From contig SHYT01000004.1 in the NCBI GenBank assembly GCA_009692665.1, positions 1-64,000 on the forward strand: 64,000 nucleotides of DNA. Reading direction: 5' to 3'. Below, piece by piece: positions 29,326-38,182 of this stretch. The position numbers and the translations under genes are program-made. The notes below the pieces were generated by a model. That model worked only from the letters and a program-made list of their open reading frames with translations, did not search any database and was not told the origin of the DNA. Source of the stretch: Dehalococcoidia bacterium (lineage in GTDB: Bacteria > Chloroflexota > Dehalococcoidia > Lucifugimonadales > SHYT01). The number at the start of each line of letters is the position of its first letter. Position 1 is the stretch's first letter.

Positions 29326-30077
29326 TTGAGATACAATGCGCGCGGATCTGTTATTCCAAGGAGATTGCCATGCACGAAATGGATGCCGCGCTACGAGACG
29401 CGCATTAGGGATATGCCGGAGCAGGAGCGGCCTCGTGAACGGCTCCATGAATATGGTTCGGGCACTCTGAGCAACGCAGAGTTGCTGGCGATTCTCCTGC
29501 GCACCGGCAGTAGCGCGGGGAGCGCGCTCAGCCTGGCAAGCCGCTTACTCCCTGACTTTCGTGGGCTCGGTGGACTGCTCAAAGCAAATTTCAGCGAGAT
29601 GACTGCGTTCCATGGACTTGGCCCGGCAAAGGCGGCGCAGGTGATGGCGGTGCTGGAACTGGGCAAACGGCTGGCGGCGCTACCCGCGGAAGATAGGCCG
29701 ACTATTCAGAGTCCATAGGACGTTATGAATCTGCTGTCCACCGAGATGGCGTTTCTAGACTAGGAGAGCCTGCGGCTCTTATTGTTAACACTAAGAACCA
29801 GGTGCTTCGTATAGTGGAAGTATACAGAGGCAACGTCAGTTCAATTACTGTGCGCTCGGGGGGAACCTCGCGCTCTGCGGTGCGGGAAAATTGCCAAAAA
29901 GTGATCCTAGAGCATAACCATCCATCGGGAGACCCGGCGCCGAGCGACGACGATGCACGTATGACCAAGCAGCTTGTTGAGGCGGGCAAGCTGCTGGACA
30001 TTGAGGTCCTTGACCACATTGTCATTGGACGCAACGCGTTTGGCGGCCTGAAGGCGCAGCGGCTGGGCTTTGCTTGA
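29326..30077 (+). pseudogene. radC: radC (DUF2466/JAB-domain DNA repair protein), two in-frame TAG codons plus a 1-nt frameshift
   Basis: ERPRERLHEYGSGTLSNAELLAILLRTGSSAGSALSLASRLL...AAQVMAVLELGKRLAA...TIQSP*DVMNLLSTEMAFLD*ESLRLLL[fs]NTKNQVLRIVEVYRGNVSSITVR...EHNHPSGDPAPSDDDARMTKQL. Confidence 0.85.
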
Positions 30078-30232
30078 ACGAGCCAATATCTACGTTGCTT
30101 CTCCATAACCTTTCCACATTTCTCTTCAATACTGGGGAGTAGGGCTCCTGGCGTCGCAAGGTTTGAATAGACCCTGCGAAGAGGCGCTGGCAGCGTTTCA
30201 TATGCAGAAATCCCCCAGGTGCTTAGAAGCTG

Positions 30233-30255
30233 TATAATAGTTCGAGTGAGTCGAA
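30233..30255 (+). promoter_or_regulatory. Predicted -10 (TATAAT) followed by a palindromic operator for the MarR gene
   Basis: TATAATagTTCGA-gtgag-TCGAA upstream of the GTG at 30273. Confidence 0.45.
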
Positions 30256-30272
30256 GTATTTGGGGGGGCAGG

Positions 30273-30770
30273 GTGGAACGTTCAAAGCCGGGGCTGAAAG
30301 AAAGACTAGCTGCTGCAGTGAAGCGCATGCAGGCTGGCGTAATGGCCCGCTCGCTGGAGGAGTGGTCCGAAATTGAACTGCCATTGCCGCAGTTTCGCAC
30401 AGTGCTGTTATTGAGCAAAGGGCCCAAGCGCATGAGCGAAATTGCGGCCCACTTTGGCAAGGGATTGTCTTCGGCTACGAGCCTGATTGACCGGCTGGTA
30501 GACAAGGGACTGGTGGAGCGGACATCTGACACGGACGACCGGCGCGTGGTGCTCTGCCGCCTGGCCACTCGGGGCCAAGACGAAATGGACCGGTTTCACC
30601 GGATGGGCCAGATGCGTCTGGAGCGACTGGTACAGACCCTTTCACCGGAAGAGGTGGAAGAGATTATTGCCGCGCTTAATTTGCTTACTCGTATGATTGC
30701 CCGTGTTTCCACAGGTGCCGGAGAGCCACAAGCAACGGCTGAGCGAACCAGGGGATCCTCACTGTTTTAG
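30273..30770 (+). CDS. MarR-family transcriptional regulator
   Basis: QFRTVLLLSKGPKRMSEIAAHFGKGLSSATSLIDRLVDKGLVERTSDTDDRRVVLCRLATRGQDEM. Confidence 0.9.
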   Translation: MERSKPGLKERLAAAVKRMQAGVMARSLEEWSEIELPLPQFRTVLLLSKGPKRMSEIAAHFGKGLSSATSLIDRLVDKGLVERTSDTDDRRVVLCRLATRGQDEMDRFHRMGQMRLERLVQTLSPEEVEEIIAALNLLTRMIARVSTGAGEPQATAERTRGSSLF

Positions 30771-30797
30771 GGCCGTATCCTGGATTCCTAGAAGCGC

Positions 30798-30910
30798 TGA
30801 ATCACGAATTGTTTTTTTGATTCAAATATTTATTTGGATCAAATCCTTGGCTTCTTGGTGCGGTGCGTGGTTTGTTCCTTGGTTTTTATGAATTTAATAA
30901 AACAATTCAT
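30798..30910. repeat. AT-rich segment with three overlapping/adjacent dyads
   Basis: TGAATCA..TGATTCA; TTGATtCAAATA/TATTTGgATCAA; ATGAATT..AATTCAT. Confidence 0.5.
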
Positions 30911-31051
30911 GCTTGGCTTTAGGTGAGTTAACTTGAGTTGAGTTGTAATGGACGCTGACTATGTTGCCCATATATTGAGGATGGCAGAGTGGAGATGTGG
31001 AGGCAAGCGCTGGATGTCCGACTCTAAACATTTGGAACGAACCGGACGGTG

Positions 31052-31429
31052 CTAGAGGGTCTTAGCGACGAAGTCGCGGGCTTCTTTGGAGAGGTTGACC
31101 CACTGGGCCTCTTGCTGCGGGCCGATGGCGATCCACTCTTTCATGGGGCGCCCCATGCCGGGGTCGAACGGTTCGCCGGTGCGCGAGTTGGTGAGTGCCT
31201 GAACGCGTGCGGCGGGTAGCTTGACGACGAGGCTGCCTTTGTAGAGCATGGCGAAGGCTTTGTTACCTACTTTGAGGCCAAGCGCGCCAAACAGCTGGGC
31301 GGCGCTCACGGCCTTGTCTCCGGCAGCGACGAGCGCCACAGCCCCCGCAGGCACGACGACCGCCTTCTTACGGGCGGCAGGCTTTACGGGAGTCTTTGCG
31401 GCTGCCTGGGCCATCTTCTTCGCGGGCAT
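31052..31429 (-). CDS. TfoX N-terminal-domain-like protein with Lys/Ala-rich N-terminus
   Basis: QLFGALGLKVGNKAFAMLYKGSLVVKLPAARVQALTNSRTGEPFDPGMGRPMKEWIAI. Confidence 0.6.
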   Translation of the reverse strand: MPAKKMAQAAAKTPVKPAARKKAVVVPAGAVALVAAGDKAVSAAQLFGALGLKVGNKAFAMLYKGSLVVKLPAARVQALTNSRTGEPFDPGMGRPMKEWIAIGPQQEAQWVNLSKEARDFVAKTL

Positions 31430-31430
31430 G

Positions 31431-34400
31431 TTACTTCTTCGCTTCAAGCAGCTTCGGCAATAGCCGCAGCGCCTCGTCCAGCTTGGCCTTGTCTTTACCG
31501 CCCGCCTGTGCGGACTCCGGCCTGCCACCGCCGCCAGCGCCCATAACGGCGCCGAGCTCTTTGGCGATACGGCCAGCATGCACTCCGGCTTTCACCAGGT
31601 CTGGAGTCACCGCAACGAAGATGGTGGGCTGGTCGTTGAAGACTGCGCCAAGGGCTACCACTGCGCTGCCTCGCGCGTTCTTCACCCAGTCCGCAGCTTC
31701 ACGGAGCGTGTCGGCTGAAGTGGCGTGCTCCAGGCGAATGGCAACCGCGTTTCCGCCGGGTGCTTTGGTGAGTGCCTGGTCAACTTCTGAGCGGAGCAGC
31801 GAGCGTTCCAACGTGGCTCGTGCCTCGCGCTCAGCCGCGAGTTCTTGCTGGAGGGCTGCGATGCGCGTCGCCAGGTCAGCAGGCGTGGTGGCAAGGGACT
31901 GGGCAACCTGGTCAAGCGTGCGCATGCGTTCCCGTGCAAGCGATTCCGCCGTGCGGCCGGTGATGGCTTCGATGCGGCGCATACCTGCACCAACCGAGGA
32001 CTCGCCGACGATGAGGCACAGGCCGATTTGCCCGCTGCGCTCCAGGTGCGTGCCGCCGCAGACTTCCATGCTGAAGCAAGCCTGGCCCTCATGCTCGTGG
32101 CCCTGGTGATGGTGCTCGTGTTCCTGCCGGGATTCTTGCGAGCAAGAGCCGACTTCGATAACGCGAACGGTGGCGCCGTACGTTTCGCCGAAGAAGGCTA
32201 GAGCGCCTTCTTTCACAGCTTGCGTGTACGTGCTCTCACGCTTGAAGACGGGGAGGTCTTCGCGGATTTTCTCGTTGACCAGCGCTTCCACCTTTCGCAT
32301 CTCGTCAGGTGTAAGCGCGGTGACGTGGGAGAAGTCAAAGCGCAGGCGGTCGGGACCAACGTAGGAGCCAGCCTGGCGGACGTGCGTGCCAAGGACTTCA
32401 CGCAGCGCGGCGTGCAGCATGTGTGTTGCTGTGTGGTTGCGGGCCGTGTCCGTGCGGCGTGCCGGATGGACCAGCGCATTAACGGTGTCACCAACGCGGA
32501 GCTCGCCCTGGAGCACGATGCCCTTATGCACGTAGATCCCAAGAGCGGGCGACTGTGTGTCCTTCACGTCGAACACGCCAGACTGGCTGGTGATCCGTCC
32601 CTGGTCGCCAACCTGGCCGCCCTTCTCAGCGTAGAAGGGTGTCTCACGCAGGATGACTTCGATCTCCTGATCTTGCGCCGCTGCGGCTATGGCTTCGCCG
32701 TTGGCGATGATGGCCAGGATGACAGACGTGGCTTCCAGCGTCTCATAGCCCAAGAAGCGGGTTGCGCCGATGCTAAGCCCTTCGTAGGCGGATGCCTCAC
32801 GCTTAATACCGCCGCCCATGCGGGTAGCGCCGCGGGCGCGCTGGCGCTGGGACTCCATCTCCCGCTCGAAGCCGAGCATGTCTACGGTGAGGCCGTGCTC
32901 TTTGGCGATTTCCTCAGTGACTTCAGGCGGGAAGCCGTAGGTGTCGTATAACTCAAAAGCTCGGACACCTGGAATTTGACGAGATTCTTTCACCAATCGG
33001 CTAAATTCCCTTTTTACATCGTCTGGGTTGGCAGTAATTTCCCAAGACATAAGTTCATTTGGGGCTCCACGGTTGGCCAAAACACCTGAAACTTCCTCAA
33101 GGCCGTGCAATATCTGAATCAGATGTGAACAAGCAGACATATAAGCATCTTCAAAAGCCATGGCCCGCTGTGGCTCCCGCTCAACCTTATTGCGAGCTTT
33201 TCCGATATATTCGTTCAGACTAAATAGGATACGTCTGGTTTCTTGTGGTAAGACTGTTATTTTGGAAGTGCTCACGGTCAAAGTTGGTGACAACACACTT
33301 CGAATCTCGGTCAGTTTTTCATCAGAGAGAAGAAGAAGTCCCGCGATATATCCCTCTACAAAATCTGAGCCCCGAACCACTGTTGCTTGGAATCGCTCTT
33401 CCTCCAATTGCAGCACGCGCAGGATGAAGTCCCGCGTCTCCCGCAGCTCGCCGTAGGCATGCCCCATCCGTTCAATAGCCAGTTCCGAGACTTTGCTCAG
33501 GAAAGGCCCCGTGAGGCCGAGCTTGCGGCCGTAGCGGACGGCGCGGCGGATCATGCGGCGCAGGACGTAGCCACGCCCTTCGTTGCCAGGCACAACGCCA
33601 TCGGCGATCAGGAACGTGCAGCCCCGCGCGTGTTCGGCCACTACACGCATGGCAAAACCCTCGTCCGTTTCCGTTCGGTAGAGCTTGCCAGAAAGCTCAG
33701 ACACGCGGGCAAGCAACGGCTGGAAGATGTCGGTGTCATACACCGTGCGCTTGCCCTGTAATACGGTCACGATGCGCTCCAGCCCCATACCGGTGTCGAT
33801 GTTGGGCTTGGGTAGAGAACTGAGCTTCTTATCAAGGTCCTGGAAGAACTGCATAAAGACGAGGTTCCAGATTTCCATGAACCGGGCGCAGCGATCGCAG
33901 TTGGGGTGACAGCCGGGCTGCTCGCCCTGGTTGCCGGAGCGCTCCCACGCTTCAATCTGCGCGGGTGTGGCCATCGGGCCGCAACCAAACTCAGCGCCGA
34001 AGTCGTAGTGTATTTCAGAACACGGGCCGCAAGGCCCCTGCGCGCCGGGCGGGCCCCACCAGTTGGCGCGTTTGCCATACCGGACGATCTGCTCCCTAGG
34101 GACCTTCTGCTCCTCGTGCCAGAACTTGTACGCCTCGTCGTCATCCAGGTAGACGGTGATGTACAGGCGTTTGGGGTCGAGCCTGAGCTTTTGGATCAGC
34201 AGCTCCCAGGCGAATGCGATAGCCTCGCGCTTGAAGTAGTCGCCCACGCTGAAGTTACCAAGCATCTCAAAGAACGTGCAGTGCTTGTAGTCACCGACCT
34301 CGTCAATGTCCGTGGTGCGAAAGCACTTCTGAACAGACGTCATGCGGCGTGCGGGCGGCTCTGCGCGGCCCAGAAAGTACGGCACAAACTGAACCATGCC

Positions 34401-34547
34401 GGCGGTGGTCAGCAGCAGTGTAGGGTCACCTGCAGGGATGAGGGACGAGCTTGGGATGGGCTGGTGTCCCTTGCTCTGGAAGTAGTCCACCCACATCGTG
34501 CGGACTTCGTCGACGGTGAAGCCTGGTGCATTGGGCTGGTCTGGCAT
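31431..34547 (-). CDS. alaS: Alanine--tRNA ligase with two unusual insertions
   Basis: FTVDEVRTMWVDYFQSKGHQPIPSSSLIPAGDPTLLLTTAGMVQFVPYFLG...NHTATHMLHAALREVLG...CGGTHLERSGQIG...DHA1-like GAGGGGRPESAQAGG. Confidence 0.97.
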   Translation of the reverse strand: MPDQPNAPGFTVDEVRTMWVDYFQSKGHQPIPSSSLIPAGDPTLLLTTAGMVQFVPYFLGRAEPPARRMTSVQKCFRTTDIDEVGDYKHCTFFEMLGNFSVGDYFKREAIAFAWELLIQKLRLDPKRLYITVYLDDDEAYKFWHEEQKVPREQIVRYGKRANWWGPPGAQGPCGPCSEIHYDFGAEFGCGPMATPAQIEAWERSGNQGEQPGCHPNCDRCARFMEIWNLVFMQFFQDLDKKLSSLPKPNIDTGMGLERIVTVLQGKRTVYDTDIFQPLLARVSELSGKLYRTETDEGFAMRVVAEHARGCTFLIADGVVPGNEGRGYVLRRMIRRAVRYGRKLGLTGPFLSKVSELAIERMGHAYGELRETRDFILRVLQLEEERFQATVVRGSDFVEGYIAGLLLLSDEKLTEIRSVLSPTLTVSTSKITVLPQETRRILFSLNEYIGKARNKVEREPQRAMAFEDAYMSACSHLIQILHGLEEVSGVLANRGAPNELMSWEITANPDDVKREFSRLVKESRQIPGVRAFELYDTYGFPPEVTEEIAKEHGLTVDMLGFEREMESQRQRARGATRMGGGIKREASAYEGLSIGATRFLGYETLEATSVILAIIANGEAIAAAAQDQEIEVILRETPFYAEKGGQVGDQGRITSQSGVFDVKDTQSPALGIYVHKGIVLQGELRVGDTVNALVHPARRTDTARNHTATHMLHAALREVLGTHVRQAGSYVGPDRLRFDFSHVTALTPDEMRKVEALVNEKIREDLPVFKRESTYTQAVKEGALAFFGETYGATVRVIEVGSCSQESRQEHEHHHQGHEHEGQACFSMEVCGGTHLERSGQIGLCLIVGESSVGAGMRRIEAITGRTAESLARERMRTLDQVAQSLATTPADLATRIAALQQELAAEREARATLERSLLRSEVDQALTKAPGGNAVAIRLEHATSADTLREAADWVKNARGSAVVALGAVFNDQPTIFVAVTPDLVKAGVHAGRIAKELGAVMGAGGGGRPESAQAGGKDKAKLDEALRLLPKLLEAKK

Positions 34548-34653
34548 GGTGTGCCTCAGTTCTACCGGAGTAGGAGTATGCCGTATTATAGCCCTGCGCT
34601 ATGAGTGAGGGCAAACGGGTTTCGTAGGCCGATATGGGCTACAATGGTGCAAT

Positions 34654-35253
34654 ATGGCCTGCGGGTGCGCCATCAATGACGACACAGGTGAGGTAATGCG
34701 GAACATAGCCAAGCTGGTAGAGCGGCGTCCCGCAGCGGTGTTTTCCGCAGACAGAAAATACCGCTACTACCTTCGGCGGCGGTTGAACACGGCGAGCGGC
34801 GCGGAGGTCTGCTTTATCATGCTCAATCCGTCAACAGCGGATGAGTTGCGGGACGACTCTACCATTCGACGCTGCATTGGCTTCGGCCGAGCGCATGGCT
34901 ACAGCAGCCTGATGGTAGTCAAACTGTTTGCTTTTCGGGCGACCGAGCCAAAGCATATGGCGGCGCAGACAGACCCGGTTGGGCCGTTGAACGACGACTT
35001 CATTGCAGAGGCTGCGGGAGCAGCCAGCGAGGTTATTTGCGCTTGGGGCGTTCATGACGCGCTGCAGGGCCGGAGCAGCATAGTGTTACGCATGTTGTCG
35101 CAGTCAGGAATCATCCAGCAGGTGTTAGGGTTGACCAAGCAAAATGAGCCAAAGCACCCCCTGTATCTACCCAAGGAGACAAAACCCATGCAAATAGAAC
35201 GGAGCCTGTCACGAGCGAACCTCAGGCTGGAGGGATACGTTGAGCATGATTGA
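34654..35253 (+). CDS. DUF1643 domain-containing protein
   Basis: YRYYLRRRLNTASGAEVCFIMLNPSTADELRDDSTIRRCIGFGRAHGYSSLMVVKLFAFRATEP; start may be 34696. Confidence 0.85.
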   Translation: MACGCAINDDTGEVMRNIAKLVERRPAAVFSADRKYRYYLRRRLNTASGAEVCFIMLNPSTADELRDDSTIRRCIGFGRAHGYSSLMVVKLFAFRATEPKHMAAQTDPVGPLNDDFIAEAAGAASEVICAWGVHDALQGRSSIVLRMLSQSGIIQQVLGLTKQNEPKHPLYLPKETKPMQIERSLSRANLRLEGYVEHD

Positions 35254-36286
35254 TTTGCGCAGCGACACGGTAACGCAACCGACGGATGCCATGCGAAAGG
35301 CCATGGCGTCGGCGGAAGTGGGCGACGACGTGTGGGAAGACGATTTCGCGACGAAGCGACTGGAAGCAATGTCTGCGGAGCGCCTGGGGAAAGAGTCAGG
35401 GCTGTTCACGCCGAGCGGCACTATGAGCAACCTGCTCGCAACGCTCACGTGGTGCAAACGGGGCGACGAGATGATTGTGGGCAGCGAATCGCACATCTTT
35501 TGGAACGAGGTTGGCGGCGCGTCCGCACTTGGCGGCGTCATGGTGCGGACCGTGCCGAATGATGCGTCGGGGCGCATGCGGCCACAAGACGTGGAGAACG
35601 CGGTCCGCACGAAGAACATTCACTATCCGGTGACCACGCTGGTGGGGTTGGAGAATACGCACAATCGCTGCAACGGCGCGGTGCTGACGGTCCAGGAGAC
35701 GCGGGAGATTGCGGATGTGGCGCACCGGCATGGGATTCCGGTGCATTTGGACGGGGCGCGGATCCTCAACGCTTCAGTAAAGCTGGGAGTGCCGGCGGCG
35801 CAGCTGGCGGGGCCGGCAGACTCGGTATGCTTCTGCTTTTCCAAAGGGCTGAGCGCGCCGATTGGGTCCGTGCTGTGCGGGAGCAAAGACTTCATCGAGC
35901 GGGCCCGCAAGTGGCGCAAGATGCTCGGCGGAGGCATGCGGCAGGTGGGAGTGATTGCGGCGGCGGGCATTGTGGCGCTGGAGACGATGGTGGACCGCCT
36001 GGCAGAGGACCACGCAAACGCGCATGCGCTGGCCGTTGGGCTAGCGGGTATTCCAGGCATTAAGCTGGACCCTGAGCAGGTACAGACGAACATCATCATT
36101 TTTGAGTGGTCTGGTGACGTGCATGAGTTTATGCGTCGGCTAGAAGCGCACGGGGTGAAAAGCAGTTACAACGCGGGACAGCGTGTTCGGATGGTAACCC
36201 ACCGGCACATCACTCCGGCAGATGTGGACACGGCGCTGGGCGCGGTGCGGGACGTATCGCGAGAACTGATGGCGGCAAAGCGCTAA
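35246..36286 (+). CDS. ltaE: Low-specificity L-threonine aldolase
   Basis: MIDLRSDTVTQPTDAMRKAMASAEVGDDVW...SHIFWNEVGGASALGG...HLDGARILNA...CFCFSKGLSAPIGSVLCG. Confidence 0.94.
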   Translation: MIDLRSDTVTQPTDAMRKAMASAEVGDDVWEDDFATKRLEAMSAERLGKESGLFTPSGTMSNLLATLTWCKRGDEMIVGSESHIFWNEVGGASALGGVMVRTVPNDASGRMRPQDVENAVRTKNIHYPVTTLVGLENTHNRCNGAVLTVQETREIADVAHRHGIPVHLDGARILNASVKLGVPAAQLAGPADSVCFCFSKGLSAPIGSVLCGSKDFIERARKWRKMLGGGMRQVGVIAAAGIVALETMVDRLAEDHANAHALAVGLAGIPGIKLDPEQVQTNIIIFEWSGDVHEFMRRLEAHGVKSSYNAGQRVRMVTHRHITPADVDTALGAVRDVSRELMAAKR

Positions 36287-36337
36287 GCGGGTTCCGTTGG
36301 GAAGTAGCCGTCACGGTTAAGAAAGACATAGGTGTGG

Positions 36338-36535
36338 CTATTTCTCCTCCAGCTCCTTCAGGGTGTCCCAGTGGAACCGGAAGACAAAATCCATCGCGCG
36401 ATCAATTGCTTGATTGCGGGTGGAGCGGTCGCTCTTGAGGCCGAGCACTGTGCGCTTTCCGGAGGCCTGTGCAGCGTACGCGGCGCGGCGTTCCCGAAGC
36501 TGCTTCTTGTTGGTGGTCTTGCCGCGAGTAGTCAT
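36338..36535 (-). CDS. Small hypothetical protein
   Basis: MTTRGKTTNKKQLRERRAAYAAQASGKRTVLGLKSDRSTRNQAIDRAMDFVFRFHWDTLKELEEK. Confidence 0.5.
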   Translation of the reverse strand: MTTRGKTTNKKQLRERRAAYAAQASGKRTVLGLKSDRSTRNQAIDRAMDFVFRFHWDTLKELEEK

Positions 36536-36588
36536 ATCCTCAGTGTAGCGGGAAGGTGGCCGCTTTGCATCTGCTACTTGTCCGGCCC

Positions 36589-37920
36589 TTACCGTCCCTT
36601 CGTGTCTCCCCACCACTTCTTAATCCGCTCTGCCACTGTTACCTCGTAGCCTTGGTCTGAGGGTCCGTAGTAGATGCGGCCTTTAAGGGCGTCCGGAAGG
36701 TTTTGCATCTGGACGAAGTGGCCGGGCGCATCGTGGGCGTACTGATAGCCTTTGCCATAGCCCAGGTTTTTCATGAGTTGGGTGGGTGCATTGCGTAAGT
36801 GCATCGGCACAGGTGCATTGCGCGTCTTCTGCACATCCTCGCGCGCCTTGTTGAGCGCCATGTACGATGCGTTGGACTTCGGCGCGGTGGCCAAGTAGAC
36901 GGTAGCCTCAGCCAGGGGGATGGCGCCTTCCGGCAGGCCGATGAAGTGCACCGCCTGCTGCGCCGCTACCGCTAGCGGTAGCGCGTGCGGGTCCGCCATG
37001 CCAATGTCCTCTGAAGCAAGGATGATAAGGCGGCGCGCAATAAACATTGGGTCCTCTCCCGCCTCAAGCATGCGCGCCAGCCAGTACACAGCCGCATCCG
37101 GGTCAGATGAGCGGACGCACTTGATGAAGGCGGAGATAGTGTCGTAGTGGTTGTCCCCTGCCTTGTCGTACACTAGGGCCCGTTGCTGTAGGGCGTCCTC
37201 CACGATTGCCAAGGTCACGTGGCGGGTGACGGACGATTCTGACTTAGCGTTGTCGGCGGCGAGTTCCAGGGCGTTGAGGGCAATGCGGGCGTCTCCATTC
37301 GCAAAGGTGATGAGAAACGTGAGGGCTTCGGAGTCGACTTCCACATGCATATTGCCGAGGCCGTGCTCCGTGTCCGCAAGCGCGCGGGTCACAATCTCTC
37401 TCACTTCATCGTCGGTGAGTTGGTGCAGCGTGAACACACGGCAGCGGGATAGGAGCGGCGCGTTCACTTCAAACGATGGGTTCTCGGTGGTAGCGCCAAT
37501 GAACGTGATGGTGCCATCTTCCACGTACGGCAGAATGGCGTCCTGCTGTCCCTTGTTGAAGCGGTGGATTTCGTCCACGAAGAGGATAGTGCGCTCCCCG
37601 CGCTGGCCCCGTCGTTCCTTGGCCTGTTCAACCGCCTTGCGCAAGTCCGCTACGCCCGCCGACACCGCCGAAAGCGCCTCGAAATGCGACTTGGTCGCCT
37701 GAGCGATGAGCAGCGCAAGCGTGGTCTTGCCGGTGCCGGGTGGCCCCCAGAAGATGATGGACGGCAGCCGGTCGGCTTCGATGGCTTTGCGCAGCACGCG
37801 GCCAGGGCCGATGATGTGCTCCTGGCCCACGAACTCGTCGAATGTACGGGGGCGTATGCGCGCAGCCAGGGGCGCTTCGCGTGCGGCGCGAGCTTGTCGG
37901 GCATGTTCGAAGAGGGCCAT
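36589..37920 (-). CDS. rarA: Replication-associated recombination protein A (RarA/MgsA AAA ATPase)
   Basis: PLAARIRPRTFDEFVGQEHIIGPGRVLRKAIEADRLPSIIFWGPPGTGKTTLA...ILFVDEIHRFNKGQQDAILPYVEDG. Confidence 0.96.
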   Translation of the reverse strand: MALFEHARQARAAREAPLAARIRPRTFDEFVGQEHIIGPGRVLRKAIEADRLPSIIFWGPPGTGKTTLALLIAQATKSHFEALSAVSAGVADLRKAVEQAKERRGQRGERTILFVDEIHRFNKGQQDAILPYVEDGTITFIGATTENPSFEVNAPLLSRCRVFTLHQLTDDEVREIVTRALADTEHGLGNMHVEVDSEALTFLITFANGDARIALNALELAADNAKSESSVTRHVTLAIVEDALQQRALVYDKAGDNHYDTISAFIKCVRSSDPDAAVYWLARMLEAGEDPMFIARRLIILASEDIGMADPHALPLAVAAQQAVHFIGLPEGAIPLAEATVYLATAPKSNASYMALNKAREDVQKTRNAPVPMHLRNAPTQLMKNLGYGKGYQYAHDAPGHFVQMQNLPDALKGRIYYGPSDQGYEVTVAERIKKWWGDTKGR

Positions 37921-38182
37921 AGACTACTATCCCCCCCAAAGGAGACTTGCCCCTTAAGCATACAGGACGGCGTTTGGAAACCATACCTTTTGAGGCTTGT
38001 ATCAAATTCTTGCCTGAATGGAAGACGGCGCATTCCACAAGGGGGAACCCCAGGCTTTGCGATGCGGTTTCTAGTCGCTCTGCAAGAGCCTCTTCACAGG
38101 ATGCACCTGACATAGTAGGATAGGTCGATTACTAACGCGGTTACCGGTCGCAGATCAGGTAGCCCCAGAGCCGGGAGGCTGT

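Noticed and set aside
29716-29763. TAG recoding (e.g. suppressor or pyrrolysine) to explain two in-frame TAGs in radC
   Set aside because: TAG ends intact, highly expressed genes here (e.g. tuf), and radC also has a 1-nt frameshift, so decay is simpler.
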